This document shows positions 7,170-16,040 of a DNA stretch of 43,637 nt, in pieces; within the stretch, counting starts at the first letter, position 1, and the number at the start of each line of letters is the position of its first letter. The notes under the pieces are model-generated. The model was not told the DNA's origin and ran no database searches. It was given only the letters and a program-made list of their open reading frames with translations. Source of the DNA: an uncultured Clostridia bacterium (GTDB lineage Bacteria > Bacillota > Clostridia > Christensenellales > Borkfalkiaceae). The stretch is from the NCBI GenBank assembly GCA_947629515.1, contig CANRDY010000001.1, forward strand, positions 88,948 through 132,584, read 5' to 3'. The position numbers and the translations under genes are program-made.

Positions 7170-7957
7170 TTTTTGATCTCCGGTGACAGCCAATAGAGCA
7201 AGTAATTATCCAACGCGCGCGGAACCGTTATTATTTTTGTATCTGCTTCTTTATACAGCTTACAGGATAAAATATAGGCTCTGCAACAGTGTTTTATATA
7301 ATCAAGCCCGTTTTCTTTTATTTTTGCATTGGGCGAACTGTAATTGACTTCATGTTTTAGCGTTTTCAATAGTTCCGTATATCTTTTTTTATCATTGACA
7401 TCAACTGAAGCCAACCCGCAATTTGAGTTAAATGCGCTTCTTAAAGTTCCCGCCGAAACGGAATCTGTGATATAAAAGACTTCGGGAACATAAAAATGCA
7501 ATAATTTACTGCTGAAAGATATAAAATTTATCAGGTCGTCATCGTCGGTTTTATCTGTTTTTTTAATTGCTTCCCTCAAAATTCTGTTGAAAGAAATCAC
7601 ACTCTCTGCCGTTTGTATTAATATCTTCTCGTCTTTTCCGCTATCAACATAACTATATCTTTCGGTTTTTAAGGTTTTGATTGCCTCTATCAGCTCCCTG
7701 TAATCTTTCATATCCAACAAATTATCGGCAAGTTCATTGAAGAACGTATCCGTTCCGTCTGCCGACATATTTGAGTTTTTATGCGATTTGTGCCTTTGGG
7801 GCGAAGCGGCATAACTCCTGCCTATCAACCATATCTGCGGAGACAAATATTCTTTGTTTAACCAATTATCGGGATCGGCGCAAAAGCCATACAGCAATTC
7901 ATTGCCTTTATTTTGCCTGTTCAAAATTTCCGCATTGTTCCATTCGTTTGTTTCCAT
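7154..7957 (-). CDS. Hypothetical protein, first gene of the kptA operon
   Basis: 267 residues, visibly more AT-rich in coding than the flanking his operon. No firm family. It has a mixed alpha/beta start with PQIWLIGRSYAASPQR, a charged helical centre (FFNELADNLLDMKDYRELIE), then LINFISFSSKLLHFYVPEVFYITDS and a C-terminal helical part ending YLLYWLSPEIKK. The S-K-(F/L)-LHF..P..F...DS pattern recalls proteins with an OGG/HhH-glycosylase-like helical fold found in uncharacterised defence-type genes. This is a weak resemblance only. A strong AGGAG site precedes the ATG and a promoter lies about 100 bp upstream. It heads an operon with the DnaE-like protein, KptA and HAD. Confidence 0.6.
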   Translation of the reverse strand: METNEWNNAEILNRQNKGNELLYGFCADPDNWLNKEYLSPQIWLIGRSYAASPQRHKSHKNSNMSADGTDTFFNELADNLLDMKDYRELIEAIKTLKTERYSYVDSGKDEKILIQTAESVISFNRILREAIKKTDKTDDDDLINFISFSSKLLHFYVPEVFYITDSVSAGTLRSAFNSNCGLASVDVNDKKRYTELLKTLKHEVNYSSPNAKIKENGLDYIKHCCRAYILSCKLYKEADTKIITVPRALDNYLLYWLSPEIKKCKNN

Positions 7958-8056
7958 AATTATTTTTCTCCTGCGTTTTATTTTTTAAGCCGTTGAAATT
8001 CGGCGCGTTACTGCTTGAAAGCCCTTGAAAAGTTACCCTTTTTTCGGCTTTTTTAT

Positions 8057-8085
8057 ATTCTACCACAAACCTTTTAAAATCCCAA
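8057..8085 (-). promoter_or_regulatory. Promoter of the kptA-containing operon
   Basis: Minus strand: TTGGGA (8080-8085), 17-base spacer, TAGAAT (8057-8062). The 5' UTR of about 95 bases to the ATG at 7957 shows no clear structure. The operon therefore has its own promoter, separate from the his operon whose terminator lies just upstream. Confidence 0.6.
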
Positions 8086-8142
8086 CTATAATTCGGCATA
8101 CGCAAAAAGCGACATATTTGACGTTAATTATCTTAAAATCAA

Positions 8143-8185
8143 ACCGCCCGCGGCGCGCAAACTTTTTGCGCGCCGCGGGCGGTCT
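8143..8185 (-). terminator. Terminator of the his operon (repeat H, copy 2)
   Basis: A 16-bp perfect stem (8143-8158 with 8168-8183) with loop AAACTTTTT, 22 bp after the hisIE stop on the minus strand and followed by TTGATTTT. All 43 bp are identical to 5226-5268, so copies of one hairpin bracket the four-gene kptA operon. Confidence 0.8.
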
Positions 8186-8207
8186 GGTTTACCGAATTAA
8201 ACCTAAT

Positions 8208-8852
8208 TTACTTCATATGCTGCTGTTTGACTTTTTTGTCGACGACGTGGCGTTTTTTAAGCTCGTCGAGCACTTCCGCGGGCGTTATCTGCGCCTCCGC
8301 CATAAGCACCATTACGTGATAGTAAAGGTCGGCTATTTCGAATATGATTTCGGCTTTGTCGCCGCCCTTGCCCGCGATTATTACTTCCGCGCTCTCCTCG
8401 CCTATCTTTTTCAATATCTTGTCCACGCCCTGCGAGAAGAGGTAGCTCGTGTACGAACCCTCCTGCGGGCTTGTCTTTCTGCCCTTTATAAGCTCGTACA
8501 ACTTTTCGGGCGAGAACTCCTTTAACTCCTCCGAGCTGAACACGTAGTCGTTGAAACAGCTGTCCGTGCCGAGGTGGCAGGCGGGTCCTTCCTTTACCAC
8601 TTCCACCCACAGCGCGTCCCTGTCGCAGTCGGCTTTGATGAACACTATGTGCTGAACGTTGCCCGAGGTCTCGCCCTTTCTCCAAAGGCACTTTCTCGAG
8701 CGCGACCAAAAGCACGTTCTGCCCTCGTTCAGGCTGATTTCAAGGCTCTCGCGGTTCATATACGCGACGGTCAAAACCTTTTTGCTGTAAAAATCGGTGA
8801 CGACCGCGGGGATAAGCCCGTCGGTAAATTTGAGTTCGTCTATATTGAGCAT
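8208..8852 (-). CDS. hisIE: HisIE, phosphoribosyl-AMP cyclohydrolase / phosphoribosyl-ATP pyrophosphatase
   Basis: Bifunctional enzyme for steps 2 and 3 of histidine synthesis, cytosolic, 214 residues. HisI domain about 1-110: VTDFYSKKVLTVAYMNRESL, TCFWSRSRKCLWRKGETSGN, then the zinc/magnesium site DCDRDALWVEV and CHLGTDSCF. HisE domain about 120-205: YLFSQGVDKILKKIGEESAE, then DLYYHVMVLM. A longer reading frame starts 45 bases upstream, but the ATG at 8852 has AAGGAG and the family N-terminus. It is the last gene of the his operon, followed by the hairpin terminator. Confidence 0.96.
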   Translation of the reverse strand: MLNIDELKFTDGLIPAVVTDFYSKKVLTVAYMNRESLEISLNEGRTCFWSRSRKCLWRKGETSGNVQHIVFIKADCDRDALWVEVVKEGPACHLGTDSCFNDYVFSSEELKEFSPEKLYELIKGRKTSPQEGSYTSYLFSQGVDKILKKIGEESAEVIIAGKGGDKAEIIFEIADLYYHVMVLMAEAQITPAEVLDELKKRHVVDKKVKQQHMK

Positions 8853-8937
8853 ATAATTTCTCCTTGTTTTTGGTTGAATTTGCGCTGTTTTTAACACTGA
8901 ATCTGCGTTTTTTGTATTAACGTCGGGGTTGCGTCGG

Positions 8938-9693
8938 CTATGACCTCACCCGAACGCCCGCTTTTGAAAGCTCGGCTTTGAGGTCTTTTATTTTTATCTG
9001 GTCGTAGTGGAACACCGAAGCCCCCAGCCCCGCGTCGACGTTTACGCTGTTGAAGAGGTCGACAAAGTGCTTAACGCTCCCCGCCCCGCCCGAGGCTATG
9101 ACGGGAATGTTGACGGCGGCGACCACCTCGGCAAGCATGGGGATATCGAACCCGCCCTTTACGCCGTCGGTGTCGATGCTGTTCAAAACTATCTCGCCCG
9201 CGCCGCTTCTTTCGGCAAACTTTATCCACTCGATGGCGTCGCGCCCCGTGTTCTCGCGCCCGCCCTTTGCGAACACCGTGAACCTGCCGTCCACCCGCTT
9301 TACGTCCGCGCTCAAAACGACGCACTGGTCGCCGTATTTTTTAGCCGCGCGCGAGATGAGCGTTGGGTCTTTGAGCGCGCCCGTGTTTACGCTCACCTTG
9401 TCCGCCCCGCAATTTAAGACCCTTGCAAAATCGTCGAGGTCGTTGACACCGCCCCCCACGGTGAGGGGGATAAATATCCTCTCCGCAACTCTTTTAAGCA
9501 CGTCCGCGAACAGCTTTCTGCCCTCCGCGCTTGCCGTTATGTCGTAAAAGACCAGCTCGTCCGCGCCGCTCTCGGAGTAGCGCGCGGCAAGAGCGACGGG
9601 GTCGGCAACGTCGGCAAGCCCCGTAAAATTTTTGCCCTTTACCACCCTGCCGTCCTTTACGTCGAGACAGGGAATTATCCTCTTTGCAAGCAT
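8938..9693 (-). CDS. hisF: HisF, imidazole glycerol phosphate synthase cyclase subunit
   Basis: TIM-barrel subunit that uses ammonia from HisH to convert PRFAR into imidazole glycerol phosphate and AICAR. Typical 251 residues. It starts MLAKRIIPCLDVKDGRVVKG with the first catalytic Asp and has PLTVGGGV, the second catalytic Asp within NSIDTDGVKGGFD, and phosphate-binding VIASGGAG. An open frame extends 126 bases upstream without a ribosome site. A gap of 138 bp separates it from hisA, longer than elsewhere in the operon, with no recognised signal. Confidence 0.96.
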   Translation of the reverse strand: MLAKRIIPCLDVKDGRVVKGKNFTGLADVADPVALAARYSESGADELVFYDITASAEGRKLFADVLKRVAERIFIPLTVGGGVNDLDDFARVLNCGADKVSVNTGALKDPTLISRAAKKYGDQCVVLSADVKRVDGRFTVFAKGGRENTGRDAIEWIKFAERSGAGEIVLNSIDTDGVKGGFDIPMLAEVVAAVNIPVIASGGAGSVKHFVDLFNSVNVDAGLGASVFHYDQIKIKDLKAELSKAGVRVRS

Positions 9694-9831
9694 ATATATT
9701 ACACTTTTTCCTTTTTTGAACTCGTTTTTTTTTGCGATCCTTCCGCTCCCGCTTTGCCGCTTTATACCGCGCCCGTTTTTTATTGCGCCCGACGCGTGCG
9801 GTCTTTTTTGAAGTTGCACCCTTTTTGCACT

Positions 9832-10539
9832 TTACTTTGCGGCGGCGAGAACTTCCTTTAAGTTGAGTTTGCCCTCGTAGAGAGCCTTGCCGAGCACGGC
9901 GGCGTAAACGCCAATATCCTTTAACTGCGCTATCTCTTCAAGCGTAGTTATTCCGCCCGAAGCCGTTATTTTAACGCCGTAATTTACCAGCTCTTTATAG
10001 GCTTGCATGTTGCAGCCTTTGAGCGCGCCGTCGCGGGATATATCGGTATATATCACGTATTCCGCCCCCGCGTCGGCAAGCCTTTTTACAAAGTCGAACG
10101 CGCCGATATCCGTAATTTCGCGCCAGCCGCTTACGGCGACTTTGCCGTCAGCCGCGTCCACTCCCACGGCTATTTTGCCTGCGTACTTTTTGAGAACGCG
10201 CTTTGCAAATTGGAAGTTACGGACGGCAACCGTTCCCAAAATAACTCTGCCCGCCCCCGCGGCGAGATAGCTCTCTATCTGCTCTTCGGTGCGTATGCCG
10301 CCCCCGACTTCGACGAAAAGCCCGCTCGATATGAGTTTTGAAATGCAGTCGGCGTTGACGGCGCGCCCCTCTTTCGCCCCGTCGAGGTCGACGGCGTGCA
10401 AAAACTCCGCCCCGCTCGCTTTGAACGAGAGAGCCGCCCTCTCCACTTCGACGCCGTAGGTTTTGACCTTGGCGTAGTCGCCGTTGAAAAGCCTTACCAC
10501 CTTTCCGCCTATTATGTCAACCGCGGGGAAAATGCGCAT
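9832..10539 (-). CDS. hisA: HisA, ProFAR isomerase
   Basis: Phosphoribosylformimino-5-aminoimidazole carboxamide ribotide isomerase, 235 residues. This (beta/alpha)8 barrel is homologous to HisF. Catalytic Asp are in FPAVDIIGGKVVRL and YTDISRDGALKG. Phosphate-binding loops are VEVGGGIRT and ITASGGITT. An AAGGAG site lies before the ATG. It is 68 bp downstream of hisH. The Trp-pathway PriA function cannot be excluded by eye, but the his context is clear. Confidence 0.96.
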   Translation of the reverse strand: MRIFPAVDIIGGKVVRLFNGDYAKVKTYGVEVERAALSFKASGAEFLHAVDLDGAKEGRAVNADCISKLISSGLFVEVGGGIRTEEQIESYLAAGAGRVILGTVAVRNFQFAKRVLKKYAGKIAVGVDAADGKVAVSGWREITDIGAFDFVKRLADAGAEYVIYTDISRDGALKGCNMQAYKELVNYGVKITASGGITTLEEIAQLKDIGVYAAVLGKALYEGKLNLKEVLAAAK

Positions 10540-10607
10540 ATATGCTCCTTAAAAACTTTTTCCGAACCCCTTGTCCGGGGTTTAATTCGGGACTGTGCGG
10601 ATAAAAA

Positions 10608-11228
10608 TCAGACCTCGCAAAAAGCCTTTAATATCCTCAGCCCCGTATCGCCGCTCTTTTCGGGGTGGAACTGCGTTCCGAACACGTTGTCCTTTGCCGA
10701 AGCCGCCGTTATATCCCCGCCGTAAAAGCAGGTGGCTATGACGCTGTCGGCGCAATCGACCGCGTGATATGAGTGAACGAAGTAGACGAACTCCCCCTCG
10801 CTCACGTATTTGAAAAGGTCGTTTTTTACGGGGAACGAAAGGCTGTTCCAACCCATGTGGGGAATTTTAAGCCCCCTTGCGCTCTCGGAAAGCGGACGGA
10901 CTTCGCCCTTCAAAAGCCCCAGCCCGCCGTGCTCGCCGTACTCGAAGCTCCTTTCAAACAGCATCTGCATGCCGAGGCACACCCCCAAAAGGGGCGTTCC
11001 CCCCTTTGCGCACTCCATAACCGCCGATTTGAGGTTCGCCCCAAATCGGTTCGCCCCCGAAAGTTTTTGTATGGCGTCGCCGAACGCGCCCACGCCGGGG
11101 AGGATTATCCTTTGGGCTTTTTTGAGCCGAACGGGGTCGGAAGTGACCTCGGCGTTCTTGCCCAAAAAGGCGAGCGAACTTTTGAGCGAAAAGAGGTTGC
11201 CCACGCCGTAGTCGACGATGCAGATCAT
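10608..11228 (-). CDS. hisH: HisH, glutamine amidotransferase subunit of IGP synthase
   Basis: Class I glutaminase partner of HisF, 206 residues. Starts [19 protein letters not shown]. It has the oxyanion-strand motif [10 protein letters not shown], the nucleophile Cys in [13 protein letters not shown], and catalytic His and Glu in [11 protein letters not shown] spurious 100-codon N-terminal extension overlaps hisB. The ATG at 11228 overlaps the hisB stop by 4 bp, indicating coupled translation. Confidence 0.96.
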   Translation of the reverse strand: MICIVDYGVGNLFSLKSSLAFLGKNAEVTSDPVRLKKAQRIILPGVGAFGDAIQKLSGANRFGANLKSAVMECAKGGTPLLGVCLGMQMLFERSFEYGEHGGLGLLKGEVRPLSESARGLKIPHMGWNSLSFPVKNDLFKYVSEGEFVYFVHSYHAVDCADSVIATCFYGGDITAASAKDNVFGTQFHPEKSGDTGLRILKAFCEV

Positions 11229-11971
11229 AACAGCCCCTTTGACGAGGGAATACCGCCGCCCACGCGCTTTGTCGCCGCCGAAAGCGCGCGCGCAAACGCC
11301 TTGAACGCGCCCTCGATTATGTGGTGGGTGTTTTTGCCGTACAGCTTTTTGAAGTGAAGGGTTATCCCCGCCTCGCGCACGAACGCCGTGAAGAACTCCT
11401 CGACAAGCTCGGTATCGAACAGCCCGACTTTTTTTACGGTCACCTCGTCCTCGCCGTCGAGAACCTTTGCCGCGGGCAGCTCTACGTCGAAGTTCAAAAA
11501 CGCCCTGCCGCTTATGTCGACGGCGCACAGTATCAGAGCCTCGTCCATGGGGATAACGGCGTGCGCGTAGCGGGCTATCCCCGCCTTGTCGCCCAACGCC
11601 TCTTTGAACGCCTTGCCGAGGGTAATTCCCACGTCCTCGACGGTGTGATGGAAGTCAACTTGCGTATCCCCCGAGCACTCCACCAAAAGGGCGTACCCCG
11701 AGTGCACGGCGAAGAGCTCGAGCATGTGATCCAAAAACCCGCAGCCCGTGGATATTTCGGGGGCGGTCGTTTGGTTTGCGGGGGCGGTCGTTCTTTCCGC
11801 CGTACTTATATTTGAACTCCCCGCGTTTTCCGCGCCGCGCGCACCGTTTTTGCCCGTGCTCTCCGCGCTGTTTACGCCCGTTATCAATTTTCTGTTCTGA
11901 ACGCCGTCGAGGCAGAGTTTAAGGTATATATCCGTCTCTTTTGTCGTTCGCTTTATTTCCGCCGTTCTCAT
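11225..11971 (-). CDS. hisB: HisB, imidazoleglycerol-phosphate dehydratase with low-complexity insert
   Basis: Dehydrates IGP to imidazole acetol phosphate. Metal-binding motifs are intact: [18 protein letters not shown] and [16 protein letters not shown]. The family is about 195 residues and this one is 248. The extra length is a single insert at about residues 24-72, between LDG and ISTG. There an ordinary dehydratase has about five residues; this one has a Ser/Thr/Ala/Gly/Asn-rich stretch ([27 protein letters not shown]). The site is a surface beta-turn, so the fold should tolerate it. It overlaps hisC and hisH by 4 bp each. Confidence 0.95.
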   Translation of the reverse strand: MRTAEIKRTTKETDIYLKLCLDGVQNRKLITGVNSAESTGKNGARGAENAGSSNISTAERTTAPANQTTAPEISTGCGFLDHMLELFAVHSGYALLVECSGDTQVDFHHTVEDVGITLGKAFKEALGDKAGIARYAHAVIPMDEALILCAVDISGRAFLNFDVELPAAKVLDGEDEVTVKKVGLFDTELVEEFFTAFVREAGITLHFKKLYGKNTHHIIEGAFKAFARALSAATKRVGGGIPSSKGLL

Positions 11972-13029
11972 ACGCCCTCCTTAAAAATCTCCGATATGGC
12001 GTTTATCAAAATGCCGATCTGCTCTTCGCTTCCCACGGTTATCCGCACGAAGTCCTTAATTCTTTCGTCGGGGAAGTGCCTGACGAGCACGCCCTTTGCC
12101 TTTAACCTTTTATAAAGCTCCCCGCCGCCTATCCTTTCGCTCTTTGCAAGTATGAAGTTCGCAAGCGACGGAAGGGTGATAAAGCCCAAATTTTTTAAAT
12201 ACGTGTTGAGTTTTTCGCGGTTTTCGACTATCGTCTTTACGCTCTTTTCGAAGTACTCCTTATCCCTTATCGCCGCCGTGGCGAGAGCCGCCGAAAGACT
12301 GTTGACGTTGTAGGGGTTAAAGGAATTTCGCACCGTCTGCAGATCGCCCATTATCTCCGCTCCCGCAATTGCAAAGCCGATCCTTGCCCCCGCAAGCGAG
12401 CGCGATTTCGAAAAGGTCTGAACGACGGCGAGGTTATTATACTTCTTTATGAGCTTTACCGCGCTCTCCCCGCCGAAGTCTATGTACGCCTCGTCTATGA
12501 CGACGACGTTTTCGGGGTTGGTTTCAACTATCCTCTCTATGTCCGAAAGGGGCAGATATATGCCCGTCTGAGCGTTGGGGTTGGCGAGAAAGATCGTCCT
12601 CTTCACCCCCTTATAGCCGCCGACGTCCACGCTGAAATCTTCCCTTAAAGGTATCTCTTCATACTCCGCGGAGAAGAACTTTGCGAACACCTTGTAAAAG
12701 CCGTAGGTTATGTCGGGGAACACGCACCCGCAACCGCCGAACGCCGCAAAGCAGAACGCCAGAGCCTCGTCCGAGCCGTTGGTCGCCATCACGTTTTCCT
12801 CGTCCACCCCGTAGTATTCTGCAATCGCACGCCTTAAAACAAGGCTCTGCGGGTCGGAGTATAAGTTGAGATTTCGAACAATATCTCTCGTCAGAACCGC
12901 GGCGGCTTTGGGGGAAGGGGGGGCGGGGTTTTCGTTGGTGTTGAGCTTTACGTACTTTCTGTCGCGCGGCTGTTCGCCGGGGACGTAGGGCGCAAGCCCT
13001 TTGAGCTTTCGGCTTAAAAATCTGCTCAT
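11968..13029 (-). CDS. hisC: HisC, histidinol-phosphate aminotransferase
   Basis: PLP-dependent class I/II aminotransferase, 353 residues. Visible: [16 protein letters not shown] at the substrate end, [30 protein letters not shown], the PLP lysine in [17 protein letters not shown], and the C-terminal FVRITVG. It transfers an amino group from glutamate to imidazole acetol phosphate. It starts 1 bp after the hisD stop and overlaps hisB by 4 bp. Confidence 0.96.
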   Translation of the reverse strand: MSRFLSRKLKGLAPYVPGEQPRDRKYVKLNTNENPAPPSPKAAAVLTRDIVRNLNLYSDPQSLVLRRAIAEYYGVDEENVMATNGSDEALAFCFAAFGGCGCVFPDITYGFYKVFAKFFSAEYEEIPLREDFSVDVGGYKGVKRTIFLANPNAQTGIYLPLSDIERIVETNPENVVVIDEAYIDFGGESAVKLIKKYNNLAVVQTFSKSRSLAGARIGFAIAGAEIMGDLQTVRNSFNPYNVNSLSAALATAAIRDKEYFEKSVKTIVENREKLNTYLKNLGFITLPSLANFILAKSERIGGGELYKRLKAKGVLVRHFPDERIKDFVRITVGSEEQIGILINAISEIFKEGV

Positions 13030-13030
13030 C

Positions 13031-14308
13031 TCACCGCCCCTTTACCCTTATCTCCACCGAGCGGGAGTGCGCCTCGAGCCCCTCGCTTTTGGCAAAGGTC
13101 ATTATATCCTCCGCCGCATTTTCAAGGGCTTCGCGCTTATAACAAACATACTGCACGGTCTTTGTGAAGTCGTCTACGCCGAGGGGCGAAGAAAAGCGCG
13201 CCGTTCCACCCGTGGGCAAGGTATGGTTCGCCCCCGCGTAGTAGTCGCCCACGGCTTCGGGGGTGTTGTATCCCAAAAATACCGAACCCGCGTTTTTGAT
13301 TTTTTTAAGCAGTTCGAACGGTTCTTCAACGCACAGTTCGAGGTGCTCGGGCGCGTATTCGTTGGCAAGCTCCGCCGCCGCCGAAAGGTCGCCGCAGACT
13401 ATTATGCGGCAGTTGTTTTCTATCGATTTTTCGGCTATCGCCTTGCGGGGAAGAACCGAAAGCTGCCTTAAAAGTTCCTCTTTTACGGCAAAGGCAAGCT
13501 CTTTGCTCTCGGTTATAAGGAGCGCGGAGGCGTTCACGTCGTGCTCAGCCTGCGACAAAAGGTCGGCGGCGACGAGAGCGGGGTTTGAGTTGCCGTCGGC
13601 AATGACGAGTATTTCGCTCGGTCCCGCCACCATGTCTATTCCGCACGCCTGCCCGAACACCTGCCTTTTGGCTTCGGCGACGAAATCGCGCCCCGGTCCC
13701 GTTATTTTGTCGACGCGGGGAACGCTCTTTGTGCCGTACGCGAGCGCGGCGATCGCCTGCGCCCCGCCCATCTTGAAAACGCGTTCAACGCCGCATATCT
13801 CCGCGGCAACCAGCACTTCGGGGCGGACTTTGCCGTCGGCTTTTACGGGCGTTGCCATTACGATTTCGTCCACGCCCGCTATCGCCGCGGGAATGGCGTT
13901 CATGAGCACGGTCGAGGGATAAGCCGCCGTGCCCCCCGGCACGTATATGCCCACGCGCGCAAGGGGGGTGACTTTCTGCCCCACTATCCTTACGCCCTCG
14001 TCGATTTCGAACCCCTCGCGCTTTTGCTTCGAGTGGAATTTTTTAATGTTCTCCGCGGAAGCGCGCATCGCCCTTTCGACGCGCTTGTCCACAGTTTTCT
14101 TAGCCTCGTCGAACTCCTCTTTGGTAACTTCGATCGCGCCCGTGTAGCCGTCGAATTTTTCGGAGTATTCCCTCAACGCCTCGTCGCCTCTTGCGCGCAC
14201 GTCGGCGATTATCCGGCTCACCGCTTGGGCGACGGCCGTCGTGCCCTCTTCGCGCTTTCCGAACAGTTCTTCCGCCGTCTGACCGCGGTATATTATGGGG
14301 TCTTTCAT
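13031..14308 (-). CDS. hisD: HisD, histidinol dehydrogenase
   Basis: Zinc- and NAD-dependent enzyme that oxidises histidinol to histidine in two steps, 425 residues. Motifs: YVPGGTAAYPSTVLM, KITGPGRDFVAEAKR, MVAGPSEILVIADG, the zinc-site DLLSQAEHDVNASALLIT, and NHTLPTGGTARFSSPLGVDD with the catalytic and zinc His. Its start overlaps the hisG stop by 4 bp. No anomaly seen. Confidence 0.97.
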   Translation of the reverse strand: MKDPIIYRGQTAEELFGKREEGTTAVAQAVSRIIADVRARGDEALREYSEKFDGYTGAIEVTKEEFDEAKKTVDKRVERAMRASAENIKKFHSKQKREGFEIDEGVRIVGQKVTPLARVGIYVPGGTAAYPSTVLMNAIPAAIAGVDEIVMATPVKADGKVRPEVLVAAEICGVERVFKMGGAQAIAALAYGTKSVPRVDKITGPGRDFVAEAKRQVFGQACGIDMVAGPSEILVIADGNSNPALVAADLLSQAEHDVNASALLITESKELAFAVKEELLRQLSVLPRKAIAEKSIENNCRIIVCGDLSAAAELANEYAPEHLELCVEEPFELLKKIKNAGSVFLGYNTPEAVGDYYAGANHTLPTGGTARFSSPLGVDDFTKTVQYVCYKREALENAAEDIMTFAKSEGLEAHSRSVEIRVKGR

Positions 14309-14928
14309 CTTTTCAACGCTCCTTCCAATCTTCTTTTAAGCTCGTCCGTCTCCCCGCGCGCAAAGCCGTACACCGCCTTGTTGCAGATGAGCCGCGCGCT
14401 CACGGGGAAAGCCTCTTCGATAACTTCAAGCCCGTTTTCCTTTAAGGTAGTACCCGTCTCCACTATGTCGAAAATTACGTCCGAAAGCCCCAAAACGGGG
14501 GCAAGTTCAATAGAACCGTGGAGTTTTATAATCTCTATCTGTCTGCCCTTTTGGGAAAAATGCCTTTCGGCGCACCGCGGGAACTTGGTCGCAACGCGCA
14601 AGGGGCGCGAAAAGTCGTCCTCGAAGCCCTTTTTTGCGGCGACGCACATTTTACATACGCCCGTCTTTAAGTCGCAAAGCTCGTATACGTCCTCTCCCGC
14701 CTCGTCTATCACGTCCTTTCCCGCAAAGCCGACGTCCGCCGCGCCCATGCTCACGTACACGGGCACGTCGGCGGGCTTCACCCAAAAGTAACTTACGCCG
14801 TTTTTCTCGTCGCGGAACACAAGCTTTCGGCTGTTTTCGCCGCAGCCCTCGCAGCCGTAGCCGCACTCATCGAGCAGTTTATATATCTTTTCGCCCAATC
14901 TGCCCTTGGGCAGAGCTATCCTCAGCAT
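14305..14928 (-). CDS. hisG: HisG, ATP phosphoribosyltransferase (short form)
   Basis: Catalytic subunit of the first, feedback-regulated step (ATP plus PRPP to PR-ATP). At 207 residues it is the short form lacking the C-terminal regulatory domain, and it needs HisZ to form the active hetero-octamer. It shows RIALPKGRLGEKIYKLL at the start, GAADVGFAGKDVIDE, and the PRPP-binding VFDIVETGTTLKENGL. It overlaps hisZ by 7 bp. Confidence 0.96.
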   Translation of the reverse strand: MLRIALPKGRLGEKIYKLLDECGYGCEGCGENSRKLVFRDEKNGVSYFWVKPADVPVYVSMGAADVGFAGKDVIDEAGEDVYELCDLKTGVCKMCVAAKKGFEDDFSRPLRVATKFPRCAERHFSQKGRQIEIIKLHGSIELAPVLGLSDVIFDIVETGTTLKENGLEVIEEAFPVSARLICNKAVYGFARGETDELKRRLEGALKR

Positions 14929-16040
14929 TGCTCTTCACCCGCCTTTATTATTTTTGCCGTAACGCCCCTCGGCGCGGTCGCCGCAACGAGCGTGCGCTTG
15001 CCCTCTTTTCTGAATTTTTCGGCAAGCCGTTCGGCTTCGTCGGCAGTCTGCGGGGTGTACGTTACCACGATATCGGGTTCGAACTTGGGCTGAGCGGCAA
15101 ACCTTTCAAGCTCGCCCAAATAGAGCGCGAACCCTATCGCTTCGGACTGCTTTGCCAGCTTGCCGAGCAGGTTGTCGTAACGTCCCCCCGACAGCACGGC
15201 GTTGGGCAAGCCGCGGATATATCCCTTGAACACCGCCCCGCTGTAATACCCGGGATCGCCCGCCGCCGATAAGTTGACGGCGATGTTCTCCTTGCCCTTA
15301 ACAAGGCTTTTGAGTTCTTTTATCTCGCTCTCCACGCCCAAAACGGCGCACTCGTCCGAAAGTTTTTCGAACGCCTTTCGGGGTTCGGACGGGAGCGACA
15401 TTAAACTTACGACCGCCGAAATTATCTTATCGTCCACGCCCGCGCCCCGCGCAAAAGCTATAAAGTCGTGTCGGTTCTTCGCCCTTATGCACTCCGCCGC
15501 GAACTCCCTGTCTTTGCCCCCGAAGCCGCACGCGTTCAGACACTTTTGGGTTATTCCCACGTGCGAAACTTCAAGCAGATAGTCGGCTTGCGCCGAATCG
15601 CCGCACGCCGAATCGCCGCACGCCGAAGTTTGGCGCACGCTTTCGGAAGCTATTTTAAGGGTGCGGAGCATAAGTTCGACCGCCTCGCGCTCGGTGGAAG
15701 GATCGACCTTGCCGATTATTTCGACGCCCGTCTGCCCCAATTCTTTAAGCCTGCCGCGCTCCTTGCGATAGACCTTTTCGTTATAAAAGAGTTTTAAAAC
15801 GCCGTCGTCGGGGCGGGCGTTTTTGATGACGCTGAGCGTGACGTCGGGGCGAAGTGCGCAAAGTTTTCCGCCCGCTTCGAACACGGTTATGTCGCGGGTC
15901 TGCAAAAAGGGCTTGTTCTCGGCGTAGAGCGAGTACTCCTCGAAGCCCGGGAGTTTATAGGGTTTGTAGCCGAAAGAGAGATATAACTCTTCGAGCGCGA
16001 GGGCGAACCTTGCGCCCCCGCAAAATAAATCATTCTGCAT
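14922..16040 (-). CDS. hisZ: HisZ, ATP phosphoribosyltransferase regulatory subunit
   Basis: HisRS-like paralogue without aminoacylation function that pairs with short HisG, 372 residues. It retains class II synthetase features (ITVFEAGGKLCALRPDVTLS; VLSGGRYDNLLGKLA). Residues about 139-151 carry a tandem ACGDS ACGDS insert encoded by a 15-bp repeat (about 15590-15620), another of the low-complexity insertions of this genome. No good ribosome site lies before the ATG. The 55 bases upstream are AT-rich and then give way to the repeat element behind hisR. Confidence 0.93.
   Translation of the reverse strand: MQNDLFCGGARFALALEELYLSFGYKPYKLPGFEEYSLYAENKPFLQTRDITVFEAGGKLCALRPDVTLSVIKNARPDDGVLKLFYNEKVYRKERGRLKELGQTGVEIIGKVDPSTEREAVELMLRTLKIASESVRQTSACGDSACGDSAQADYLLEVSHVGITQKCLNACGFGGKDREFAAECIRAKNRHDFIAFARGAGVDDKIISAVVSLMSLPSEPRKAFEKLSDECAVLGVESEIKELKSLVKGKENIAVNLSAAGDPGYYSGAVFKGYIRGLPNAVLSGGRYDNLLGKLAKQSEAIGFALYLGELERFAAQPKFEPDIVVTYTPQTADEAERLAEKFRKEGKRTLVAATAPRGVTAKIIKAGEEQC

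Noticed and set aside
7908-8105. 65-codon open frame overlapping the start of the 267-residue protein
   Set aside because: Spans the promoter region, has no ribosome site and overlaps the well-supported start at 7957 in another frame.
9694-9819. N-terminal extension of HisF by 42 residues
   Set aside because: Family proteins start at MLAKRIIPCLDV. The extension is basic, low quality and lacks a ribosome site.
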